In this document: positions 53,987-61,261 of the stretch, one piece after another
Position numbering within the stretch: the stretch's first letter is position 1
How the letters are laid out: each line of letters begins with the position of its first letter
DNA from: Brasilonema sennae CENA114
Lineage (GTDB): Bacteria; Cyanobacteriota; Cyanobacteriia; Cyanobacteriales; Nostocaceae
Reading direction: 5' to 3'
DNA length: 64,000 bases
Assembly: GCF_006968745.1 (NCBI RefSeq)
Contig: NZ_CP030118.1
Coordinates: 372,001-436,000, forward strand
Made by a program: the position numbers and the translations under genes
The notes under the pieces: generated by a model
Seen by the model: only the letters and a program-made list of their open reading frames with translations
Told to the model about the DNA's origin: nothing
The model's database searches: none

Positions 53987-54403
53987 ATGTTAATAAAAAA
54001 GGAACGGCACTTGAACAGGCGAATTCATCAGGGAAAGTCCGTATTGCACAGCCTCTTGTTAAAAAGGGGATGGCTAACATTTGTTCGAGTCGCTTTGGTG
54101 GGACTCGTCATCACTATCAGCCTCGATGCCTCAATTGCTGTTGCAGTAGATAGGACTAGCAACTGGATGAGGGGCGAGAATAAAAGGCAGCAGGTAGAAG
54201 TTACCTCAAATTCCTTTGAGCCCTCTGGGACTTCTGCTTCACCTGCTCAACTCGTGCAACAAGCAGAAGACCGTTATCAAGCAGGACAATATTCAGAGGC
54301 GATCGCTCTTTGGCAACAAGCAGCGACAATTTATGACAGCAAAGGCGATCTGCGCTCCGCGCCGCTGAAATGCTTATCCAATATACATTTTGGCAGTTTG
54401 TGA
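53987..54403 (+). pseudogene. CHAT/TPR gene, truncated 5' copy
   Basis: From ATG 53987 the frame encodes the first ~121 residues of the same protein as 61262-64000: a basic N-terminus, signal/anchor segment LTFVRVALVGLVITISLDAS, then SPAQLVQQAEDRYQAGQYSE and AIALWQQAATIYDSKGDL. Here homology ends at 54350 and the frame stops 53 bp later with unrelated codons (RSAPLKCLSNIHFGSL). It lacks nearly all TPRs and the CHAT protease domain. A short exported peptide might be made, but it is best viewed as a by-product of the direct duplication. Confidence 0.88.
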
Positions 54404-54436
54404 CCTCTCTTTTTTAAGAATTTGTGATAAATCCGG

Positions 54437-54463
54437 GTTAAACGCGGGATTGCCAGTTTGTAG
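54437..54463 (+). pseudogene. Response regulator last eight codons
   Basis: VKRGIASL followed by TAG matches the end of the NarL-type regulators at 48007 and 35002 (VKRGIVSL). It is directly followed by the R5 module in the orientation seen between the 35002 tail and the LuxR gene. Confidence 0.6.
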
Positions 54464-54470
54464 GCTGTGC

Positions 54471-54620
54471 TTCAGTTTGAATTGGGATTCCAACTTTAGT
54501 TGCAGCAAACCTTCTATTCTGAGATGGACTCATTTATCAATCTCTGTATTGTGAAAAAGTTTCAACTCAAAGTGGACGACAAGTTAGAGTTAATTGCATA
54601 TATTGAATTTATGCAAACAC
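54471..54620 (-). promoter_or_regulatory. Conserved ~150-bp module, copy R5 (inverted)
   Basis: Read on the - strand it contains GTTTGCATAAATTCAATATA, CTTGTCGTCCACTTTGAGTT and CAACTAAAGTTGGAATCCCA, the closest match to R1. No intact gene starts beside it on either strand. Confidence 0.68.
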
Positions 54621-54725
54621 TGATAGTAACAGGGCGAGCGCACCTTAATCTGACACATAAGCTATTGACAAAAACTGAATTTCTGCATGTACCTAAGAAT
54701 AAGGTTTTTAGGCACTTACCAGTAA

Positions 54726-54910
54726 TAAAATGTCCCGCCTTATTACAACGAATAACCTACTGCGCTCGCACTTGGGACCTTGGAATTGAGTTAAGCCTTA
54801 TTAGAACGAGTACCCTACTACGCGCCCCTGATCAACAAACCGGCATGCTTGACTCTTTTCCCAGTCGGAACCCCGTAACGACAGATCAACCACAAAGGCG
54901 GGACATTTTA
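54726..54910 (+). ncRNA. Structured repeat A with terminator-like stem
   Basis: TAAAATGTCCCGCCTT (54726-54741) pairs perfectly with 54895-54910 and the right arm is followed by TTTTTT. Just inside the left arm is ATTACAACGAATA; just inside the right arm is ACAGATCAAC. The same interior motifs occur in repeat B (59776-59852), which has another stem sequence. A second, imperfect copy of the interior is nested at 54795-54845. It lies about 100 bp upstream of the crystallin-like gene. 54621-54725 shows nothing else. Confidence 0.55.
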
Positions 54911-55014
54911 TTTTTTGGATCTCCCTTAAAGGTTATGTGTCAAAAATGTTTCAAGAATCTAACAGGATTCCTATGCCAGACAAACAAGTTAACACTTTTT
55001 CAAGGATAAAAGCA

Positions 55015-55383
55015 ATGTTAAACCTCAACAAACAACTAACCGCTTTAGCACTTTTAACACTCTCTTCTGTTGCTGGTACTATGCTGACTATTTCAAATGC
55101 ATCCGCTGGACCAAAGCAACCAGATACTGTAAAAGATGTAACTTTAAAAGATCAAAGCGGACGCGAATTTTCAAGTAATGATGGCGTTGCAGACCTCAGT
55201 AAGGTTGGGTTTGACAATAAAGCTGTTTTTGCTGCTGTCAACAACGGTCAGGCGTGGAGGTTCTACGATGGCAAAAACTTCAAAGGTGAGTTTATTCAGA
55301 TTGGACCTGACCAAGCTCAAGGTCTTGGCAAATTCTCTAATAAAGTATCCTCCTTCTGTTCAGTCGGAAAGTGTCCTAAGTAG
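55015..55383 (+). CDS. Small exported beta/gamma-crystallin-like protein
   Basis: From ATG 55015 (AAGGA nine bases upstream) the product has 122 residues. It has a signal peptide (LTALALLTLSSVAGTMLTIS, cleavage after ASA near residue 31) and a mature part with WRFYDGKNFKGEFIQIGPDQ then LGKFSNKVSSFCSVGKCPK. The sequence YxxxNFxGxxxxI...LxxFxNxVSSF is the Greek-key pattern of beta/gamma-crystallin or I36 peptidase-inhibitor domains, one motif being clear and a first, weaker one near FSSNDGVADLSKVGF. Such proteins are often Ca-binding and extracytoplasmic; the role here is unknown. A perfect terminator hairpin follows at 55479. The upstream in-frame extension to 54937 is not used. Confidence 0.75.
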   Translation: MLNLNKQLTALALLTLSSVAGTMLTISNASAGPKQPDTVKDVTLKDQSGREFSSNDGVADLSKVGFDNKAVFAAVNNGQAWRFYDGKNFKGEFIQIGPDQAQGLGKFSNKVSSFCSVGKCPK

Positions 55384-55478
55384 GAGTGAAATTAACTCAG
55401 CTACCATTTGCCGCCATGTCAATTATGTAAAGTTTGATGTAGCTTTTTGATCAAAATCATTTTCTGTGTTTTGGAGAT

Positions 55479-55510
55479 AAAATCACGCAATTCATGTATT
55501 GCGTGATTTT
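55479..55510. terminator. Bidirectional terminator hairpin
   Basis: AAAATCACGCAAT (55479-55491) pairs with ATTGCGTGATTTT (55498-55510) over a 6-base loop. The A/T-rich ends make it suitable as a terminator for the crystallin-like gene (95 bp upstream), and possibly in both directions. Confidence 0.75.
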
Positions 55511-55590
55511 CTGTTGAATTTTTCAACACGTCAATTAAATTGACATAAGAGGTAGATTTCATAGTAAGATTACCTTGAAAATTTGAACAA

Positions 55591-55656
55591 CAATTTATCA
55601 AAGTTTTGTACTGGGTAGTCTTATAGCTTGTAGAGACATACCCAAGTAGTTGCTGT
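55591..55656 (+). repeat. Degenerate duplication of the next gene's 5' coding end
   Basis: CAATTTATCAAAGTTTTGTA (55591-55610) and following bases resemble 55691-55756, the signal-peptide codons of the beta-barrel gene, at a fixed offset of 100 bp (CAATTTGTCAGAGTTTTATA there). The copy has lost its start codon. Confidence 0.65.
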
Positions 55657-55674
55657 CAATATGTAAAATTTTAT

Positions 55675-58023
55675 ATGAAATGTATTCAAACAATTTGTCA
55701 GAGTTTTATACTAAGTAGTCTATTACTTTTCTATGCCCACACAGCTGCTGCTGTCACTATTGAGCAGACAAATTTTAGTGATAAAGAGACTATTCAACCA
55801 ACGAGTGAGATTAAGCTAAAACTAGATCGTCTGCCAAGTCAGAAAGAGGGAAGATTAGCTATCTTTATTGGTCAGACTGATGTCACTTCGCAGTTTCGCA
55901 TCGTTGGCAACGAGTTAATTTACCAGTCAAAGGATTTTCCCCTTCCGAGTGGCGAAACTAAACTTATTGTTTATCTAGTAAAAGAAAATAATCAGTGGCA
56001 AGAAATTGCCCAACTACCGCTAAAAGTATCAACTCAGCCAGAGGCTGAACAGCCGACGGATTCAAAAGTTACATCTGCTCCAACTCAATCACCTTCAACA
56101 ACCCAAGAACAAACTCAACCTGGGCAACCACAACCAACGCAAACACCTTCAACAACCCAAGAACAAACTCAACCTGGGCAAACACAACCAACTCAACCAC
56201 CTTCAACAACCCAAGAACAAACTCAACCTGGACAACCACAACCAACTGAACAACCCACGCCAGGATCAGCTTCCACAGAAAGTGCGCCATTGAAGCTCGA
56301 ATTCGAGATCAAATCCCAGCTTCTGGAAGAGCGCAATGGAAATAAACCAAACTCCCAGCGTCCCACCTTTGCCGACTTAACCTTTAAGGCAGACATAAAT
56401 ACGGGGCAGCAAAGGTTTGGTGACTTGGGTATTGAGAGTAAATTCCAATTTTTTGGAAGTACATTTGATAAGGATCCAATACTACCGACGACTCAGTTAA
56501 ATAAGAATCCGCAGAACATAGACCTAACTGAGTACAATGTTAATGTCACTTTTGGTCCGGCTGCGTTGTCTTTGGGACAAGGCAACTCTTACGGTAATCA
56601 TCCGTTTTTGCTTGACCAAATTACCAATCGCGGATTAATACTAAGCTCGAAACTAGGCGATCGCTTTGACATTTCCTTCAGCAGCCTCAGTGCAACCAAC
56701 ATCATCGGCATAGACAATTTCTTGGGCTTTACCGAATACGACAACAACATCACTGCTGCGACTCTAGGCTTTCAGATAGTCAAGAATAGCTCGCAGGAGG
56801 GACCTCGCGGAGTTCGTTTAGAAGGAACTTGGATGACTGGTTCCCGCAAGCCCATTAGTAACGTTGACCAGGGGGAAGTGGTTGATGCTGAGGAAAGTGA
56901 CGGATTTGGGTTGAGACTGCTTGCCAACGACAATTCTAATAGATTGCGGATAGATGGCGGTTTTGCCCGCAGCACCTTTAGCGACCCCTCTCAAAGAAAA
57001 GATCCTCAACTGACTGAAGGGGTAAATGTAGTACCAGTAGAGCCAGCCACTAAAAATGCCTACTACATGCAAGCAGACTACGACCTACTAAGGGGAGTGA
57101 AACTTGGCAATGATCGTACACTGAAACTAACGTTGACTGCCCGCCACGAACGCATAGACCCCCAATACAACACTATTGGAGCTAGCAGCTTCACGGTTGA
57201 TCAGTTGGCAAACACACTATCGCTAAATGGAGAAATTGCTGGGGCGACTGTGACACTAGGGCAAATTTGGTCAGAAAATAACCTAGCAGATATTGCCAAC
57301 ATCGCGAAAAACAAGAATCGCAACACAGCCTTTAATCTCAACGTACCACTCCAAACTCTACTGGCGCTGAAAAACACCCTGCTCCCCACGTTGAAGTATT
57401 CCTTTTTACGAAACCACCAATTTACGGTAAACAACCCCATCCCCGCCGAAAGGTTGGAAGTTGATCAACTCGACACCACTCACACATTTGGGATCGAGTG
57501 GAATATCCCAAACTCCGGTATCATGTTGAGCTATAACTTCAGTAGTACCTTTAAGGACAACCGCAAGCCCAGTGAAGCCCTTGAGGGCGATGACCCGTCC
57601 AATCAGCAACCAGACTCTCAAGAATTCACCAACATGATCATGTTTGATTGGCAAATATCCCCTCGTTTCGGATTTAATTTGGGATATATGTGGACGAGCA
57701 GCAGAAGTTTGCAAACTGGTCTGACTAATTTTACTGGCAATCCAACCTTGGGGTTACGTTGGCAAATGGATCCCAGTATGATGTTGATGGTAAATCTCAG
57801 CCGTAACGAAAACACCGACTCCTTGAATCAAGGATTTAACCGAGATGACGACTTCAACGTAACGTTGACCCGAATGTTCACAATTGACGGACCAGCAGGG
57901 CTGAAATTGCCTGGAACAGTATTTTTGCGATATGGAATGCTATCTAACATCAATCGCCTGTTTGAGGATTCTACAGATGGCACAATTCATACTGTCAATG
58001 GTGGTATCAGCATTAGTTTTTAA
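55675..58023 (+). CDS. Predicted outer-membrane beta-barrel with Pro/Gln-rich linker
   Basis: The 782-residue protein begins with a signal peptide (CQSFILSSLLLFYAHTAAAV). Residues ~27-120 form an Ig-like domain (IKLKLDRLPSQKEGRLAIFI, DVTSQFRIVG, SGETKLIVYLVK). Three 18-residue repeats PSTTQEQTQPGQPQPTQT follow (residues ~140-193). From ~205 to the end are alternating beta strands (LEFEIKSQLLEERN, LGIESKFQFFG, YNVNVTFGPAALSLG, TLGLRWQMDPSMMLMVNLSR) ending GGISISF with terminal aromatic Phe, a beta-barrel signature. I do not recognise the family. A linker from the periplasmic domain through peptidoglycan to the barrel is plausible. It is followed after 14 bp by an exported partner gene, so they form an operon. 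Confidence 0.82.
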   Translation: MKCIQTICQSFILSSLLLFYAHTAAAVTIEQTNFSDKETIQPTSEIKLKLDRLPSQKEGRLAIFIGQTDVTSQFRIVGNELIYQSKDFPLPSGETKLIVYLVKENNQWQEIAQLPLKVSTQPEAEQPTDSKVTSAPTQSPSTTQEQTQPGQPQPTQTPSTTQEQTQPGQTQPTQPPSTTQEQTQPGQPQPTEQPTPGSASTESAPLKLEFEIKSQLLEERNGNKPNSQRPTFADLTFKADINTGQQRFGDLGIESKFQFFGSTFDKDPILPTTQLNKNPQNIDLTEYNVNVTFGPAALSLGQGNSYGNHPFLLDQITNRGLILSSKLGDRFDISFSSLSATNIIGIDNFLGFTEYDNNITAATLGFQIVKNSSQEGPRGVRLEGTWMTGSRKPISNVDQGEVVDAEESDGFGLRLLANDNSNRLRIDGGFARSTFSDPSQRKDPQLTEGVNVVPVEPATKNAYYMQADYDLLRGVKLGNDRTLKLTLTARHERIDPQYNTIGASSFTVDQLANTLSLNGEIAGATVTLGQIWSENNLADIANIAKNKNRNTAFNLNVPLQTLLALKNTLLPTLKYSFLRNHQFTVNNPIPAERLEVDQLDTTHTFGIEWNIPNSGIMLSYNFSSTFKDNRKPSEALEGDDPSNQQPDSQEFTNMIMFDWQISPRFGFNLGYMWTSSRSLQTGLTNFTGNPTLGLRWQMDPSMMLMVNLSRNENTDSLNQGFNRDDDFNVTLTRMFTIDGPAGLKLPGTVFLRYGMLSNINRLFEDSTDGTIHTVNGGISISF
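56092..56253 (+). repeat. Three tandem 54-bp units in the beta-barrel gene
   Basis: Each unit encodes an 18-residue Pro/Gln/Thr-rich repeat beginning PSTTQEQTQPGQ. They differ at only a few bases, so the number is likely variable. Confidence 0.9.
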
Positions 58024-58037
58024 CTTAAGATAAAAGT

Positions 58038-59267
58038 ATGCGATTCCGTATTCTGCCGATTCTGTTTTCTTTACCACTCGCTCTTTTACCGACAACCAGA
58101 GCCACAGCAATCACAGTCAGTCCCTTGGGAGTCAGTGTCAATACTTTTGGACCCACAAGCGTATACCTGACATTTAGGGGGCTGAACAATCAGCGTGTCG
58201 TAGAAGGAATCTGGTGCGGTGAAATCAATGCCAATAACTCTTGTGTGCCAGGGACTATTTATGGTCGCCTACCAAGGCGGAATGATCTGGGAACTTCTAG
58301 CGGCCCCAATAACTATACCGACATTATGACAATTCCTGCTTCGGTGTCTCGTCGCGCTTACCAGGATGCGACGCGAGGCAATGACCCGACATTTTTCTAC
58401 GTGCGACGCTTTGCCAGCACAACGGGAGGACCTGACGAGTACGTAGCAGTGACTTGTCGTCTGGCAAGTGGTGCAAGGGTACCGCTGTCACTGACTAACG
58501 TGCGTTTAACTTTCAAAAATGAAGATCCGTTCATAGCAGACGTCACACAGGGTCAAACTCCCCCACCATTTAATGCAGAAATTACTTACAACGGCAGCGG
58601 AAGGCTCAGAGGACGTTGGGAAGTCGTGCTACCAGGGGATGCACTACCCACCACAAGAGACTTAGTGCCAGAGGCTTCGCTACCCATCGATCAACGTGCC
58701 TTACAACGTCGCTACACTGAAATACAGCCTTTTGACATATATTTACCACCTACAGGGCGCGTGGTTTTACCAGGTCCAGATCCCGCTAGGCTACCTAAAG
58801 CCTCAGGCGGATTGCACTTGGTCTTGCTCAGAGTTGAGGCAACAAATGATGAAGATGCAGGTAACTCGCAGACTGGTCGTGGTACTGTATTTACTGGTGG
58901 AGTGGCTGGCTTTCCTCTGCCTGTGTTGCGTTACTATGTTAGCAGTGGAAATTCTCCACTCTTAAGAGCAACAACTAGCATCCAGTTACTTTTGCCAAAC
59001 CAAGGTGCTCTCTTAGCAACCAGCCAGCCTATAAGCTTTAAGTGGCAGGAGTCTCAGGGGGCAAGTGCATACAAGCTAGAGGTTGAAAGCAATAAAACAC
59101 CAATACTAAGAGCAGTGCTGGATGCAAAGACGACCAGCTATACAGCTCCTCCTTGGCTTCAGGAAAAAACTGGACAGACTTTGCGCTGGCGAGTGCAGGC
59201 GATCGCTCCTGGTGGTCAAACTGTCGCTGAATCACAATGGAGCGAGTTCCAGTTTCAAAAGCCTTAA
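58038..59267 (+). CDS. Exported partner of the beta-barrel, C-terminal FN3-like domain
   Basis: The 409-residue product has a signal peptide (RILPILFSLPLALLPTTRAT, cleaved near ATA, residue 24). The N-terminal domain has PLGVSVNTFGPTSVYLTFRG, VVEGIWCGEINANNSCVPGT (two cysteines) and a later cysteine in VAVTCRLASG. The C-terminal ~100 residues (LLLPNQGALLATSQPISFKW, ASAYKLEVES, LRWRVQAIAPGGQTVAESQW) look like a fibronectin III/Ig-type sandwich with the W..V.A motif. I do not recognise the family. ATG 58038 follows the beta-barrel stop by 14 bp. It is likely periplasmic or surface located and may bind the barrel's Ig-like domain or a cell-wall ligand; this is inference. Confidence 0.8.
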   Translation: MRFRILPILFSLPLALLPTTRATAITVSPLGVSVNTFGPTSVYLTFRGLNNQRVVEGIWCGEINANNSCVPGTIYGRLPRRNDLGTSSGPNNYTDIMTIPASVSRRAYQDATRGNDPTFFYVRRFASTTGGPDEYVAVTCRLASGARVPLSLTNVRLTFKNEDPFIADVTQGQTPPPFNAEITYNGSGRLRGRWEVVLPGDALPTTRDLVPEASLPIDQRALQRRYTEIQPFDIYLPPTGRVVLPGPDPARLPKASGGLHLVLLRVEATNDEDAGNSQTGRGTVFTGGVAGFPLPVLRYYVSSGNSPLLRATTSIQLLLPNQGALLATSQPISFKWQESQGASAYKLEVESNKTPILRAVLDAKTTSYTAPPWLQEKTGQTLRWRVQAIAPGGQTVAESQWSEFQFQKP

Positions 59268-59337
59268 CAACCTGAGTTGAAAATAGGGAATAGGAAATAG
59301 GGAACAGGTTAAAAGGTCTTTTGATAAGTAGAACGAG

Positions 59338-59556
59338 GTGAAAAAACCAAACTGTGTAAAGATAAGTAAATACGTACAATGTGTCTATCAAGGTAACATT
59401 GAATTGGAATGGCAACACCTGAAAAAAGATGAACTAGCTTCTAAAAGTTTTGACGACGAGTTAGACCTTGCCTATGCCGTCATTGATGGAGTTCAAACAA
59501 GAGGAGAAAAAGGAAATTACAGTACACACCGTGTCGGATTTTTAACGTTAGATTAA
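59338..59556 (+). pseudogene. IS630-type transposase C-terminal fragment
   Basis: The frame reads IELEWQHLKKDELASKSFDD then ELDLAYAVIDGVQTRGEKGN, matching the end of IS630-family transposases (IExEWxxLKxxELxxxxFxDExDLAxAxIxAIxxRG). The catalytic DDE residues are upstream and missing. Confidence 0.68.
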
Positions 59557-59557
59557 T

Positions 59558-59762
59558 CCGCTCGGAACAATTTAGAGGTTATATTGCTTCTAAAAAACGC
59601 TATTTTTATGGTGGAGTCAAAGTACAGTTGCTAACTACGAAAACTGGTATTCCGGTAGAGTTTGTATTTTTACCTGGTAGCGCAAGCGATGTGCGTGCAT
59701 TAAATGCATTACCACGCTCATTTACCACCTGAGAGCGAAGTATACACTGACTCTCCTTACGA
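59558..59762 (+). pseudogene. IS982-type transposase internal fragment
   Basis: RSEQFRGYIASKKRYFYGGV, TKTGIPVEFVFLPGSASDVR and, one frame later, LPPESEVYTDSPYD match the middle of IS982 transposases (GYIPSKRRYFYGLK...PVEFxLxPGSxSDVxAL...DxAY). A frameshift occurs near 59715. The two different transposase fragments lie side by side. Confidence 0.72.
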
Positions 59763-59775
59763 CGCATCGTCCCCT

Positions 59776-59852
59776 AAAAATTTGGGCAGCCTTATTACAA
59801 CGAGTACGCGTCTTGCCCCACAGATCAACAGACAAAGGCTGCCCAAATTTTT
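59776..59852 (+). ncRNA. Structured repeat B with terminator-like stem
   Basis: AAAAATTTGGGCAGCCTT (59776-59793) pairs perfectly with 59835-59852. Inside are ATTACAACGAGTACGC and ACAGATCAACAGAC, shared with repeat A. The right arm ends in a T-run. The stem differs from A except for the CCTT/AAGG closing pairs. Confidence 0.55.
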
Positions 59853-60183
59853 TACGTGTAAGACCCCCGTACTGATTACACGGCAGAGGATGATTTGAAG
59901 CACTCAAGTCAAATCAACCTACAAGTCATGCTAAAAAAAAATTCCAAGCGTCAAGACCAGCCGTGGAATCAATACATTAAACAATGTACGCGACAAAACA
60001 AAAGAAACTGTATTTAGTCAGATTGTCTGTGTTTTTCCAAAGTCAATTCATGGGGTGACGTATGAAGGGTTTTTACTTAAACTTGAAGCATTTATTTTGG
60101 CTTTCACTCTTCAAAAAGCGTTTTTGTCATCATAAAGTTTTTATACTTTCAATCAATTCAGTAGTTCTAGTTTTGATTAAGTC
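59853..60183. other. Spacer without recognisable gene
   Basis: No plausible frame, hairpin or family match was seen in these 331 bases. Confidence 0.5.
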
Positions 60184-60218
60184 GAAGTTGGGGTAGCGCG
60201 ACGCGCTACCCCAACTTC
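60184..60218. repeat. Perfect 16-bp hairpin with 3-base loop
   Basis: GAAGTTGGGGTAGCGC (60184-60199) is exactly complementary to 60203-60218. It is followed by repeat fragments (GCGTTCGCGCAGCGTGCGCC at 60320) and no gene until 60670. Confidence 0.8.
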
Positions 60219-60498
60219 AGAGTGGGCGATTGCCTACGGCAGAGCTACGCTTAACGCCTGAATCGATGATGAAGATACACCTGGAATTTGATAACTCGCA
60301 ACTTGGGTTATTAGCGTTCGCGCAGCGTGCGCCTTCGCGCACTCGCCTGTTGAATTGCCGTTGCTGGAATCACCGTCTCGATTGCTTTAAGCAGGTCACT
60401 ACTTTGTATATCAGGAGACAGCAACGAGAAATCCTTGAGATGCACCACACTCAATTTCCATGCTTGGGAACAATGCTTAATTTACACAATTTTCAGCC

Positions 60499-60519
60499 TT
60501 AACTGAACCGTATTGGGGC
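60499..60519. repeat. Solo end of the 43040-43148 MITE
   Basis: TTAACTGAACCGTATTGGGG matches the right terminal repeat at 43126-43145. No partner end was found within 200 bp. Confidence 0.6.
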
Positions 60520-60669
60520 ATACGTAACGTACACGTCGCTTGCACCAAGAAAAATTGATGTGTTTTTTCAACCCAGTACTAAACCTGAAGTCTTAGTTTT
60601 ATCGAGAAAAGCCAAGAAAAGTGATGTAACTTTATTGCGTTGCTATTGACTAAAGCCAGGTTTATACGG

Positions 60670-60837
60670 TTAGATGCATTTAAAGCAACCATAGGTCTGA
60701 GTGGTTTTTTGAATAATACTTTTGGCATTATCACTAACACCAGCATCATTAGTTTGAGATTGTTCAGCAAAAGCTGTAGTTGGGGCAATCATTTAACCAG
60801 CCGCTAACAGACTAAAGGTAAAAGACTTGTTCAACAT
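60670..60837 (-). pseudogene. Small exported protein with nonsense codon in its signal peptide
   Basis: From ATG 60837 (AGAGG upstream) the frame reads MLNKSFTFSLLAAG, TAA, then MIAPTTAFAEQSQTNDAG and SDNAKSIIQKTTQTYGCFKC. Without the TAA this would be a 55-residue secreted protein with cleavage after AFA and a C-terminal CxxC. Small secreted proteins with N/Q/A-rich mature parts are common in cyanobacteria. The stop probably makes it a pseudogene; restart at the ATG right after it would leave a poor signal. Confidence 0.6.
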
Positions 60838-60955
60838 TTTTCTGAACCTCTTTCTAAGTTGTCTTTTTTTACAGTTTTGTGTTGTTTGTCAGAGGATGAA
60901 TACCGCTGACGTCTAAAAACCTTAACTTAGATATTGCATCTACATTGTTATCAAT

Positions 60956-61080
60956 GTTTGCATGAATTCATATAGCCAATTGGCTCCAAGAAATCGCCCA
61001 CTCAAAGTTGAAACTTTTTACAATAGAATGATTGATAAATCAGTCCATCTTAAGATGGAAGATTGGCTCCAACTCAAGGA
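60956..61080 (+). promoter_or_regulatory. Conserved ~150-bp module, copy R4
   Basis: It is nearly identical to R3 because it lies in the direct repeat. It is upstream of the tnpB tail and the intact CHAT gene and might contain the promoter region for it. Confidence 0.6.
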
Positions 61081-61110
61081 TATAATACAATGTAGTTTGT
61101 ATATCAGTAT

Positions 61111-61239
61111 GCAGTCCCTTGTCATTCATGTGGTTTTGAGATTGACCGCGATTTGAACGCGGTAATAAATATATCAAAATACGCGGCAAGTTCTGTCGTG
61201 TCCGTCTGTGGACAAGGTGCTGCTGACAGTCTCGGTTGA
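61111..61239 (+). pseudogene. tnpB: tnpB 3' tail, copy 2
   Basis: PCHSCGFEIDRDLNAVINIS followed by SSVVSVCGQGAADSLG and TGA: the same tail as 53836-53964 with a few substitutions. It occupies the immediate 5' flank of the CHAT gene. Confidence 0.8.
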
Positions 61240-61261
61240 ACAGGAAGTTTTTGCTCTTCAA

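Larger units (their letters stand above)
53611..54350 (+). repeat. 740-bp direct repeat, copy 1 (partner 60887-61625)
   Basis: From TGTCAGAGGATGAATACCGC to GACAGCAAAGGCGATC the two copies match almost base for base, with about two dozen substitutions and one 1-bp deletion. Each contains the R-type module, a tnpB 3' tail and the first ~121 codons of the CHAT/TPR gene. The offset is about 7.28 kb. Confidence 0.93.

Noticed and set aside
54500..55009. 169-codon open frame
   Set aside because: It consists of the R5 module, structured repeat A and spacer; no ribosome site and no protein-like composition.
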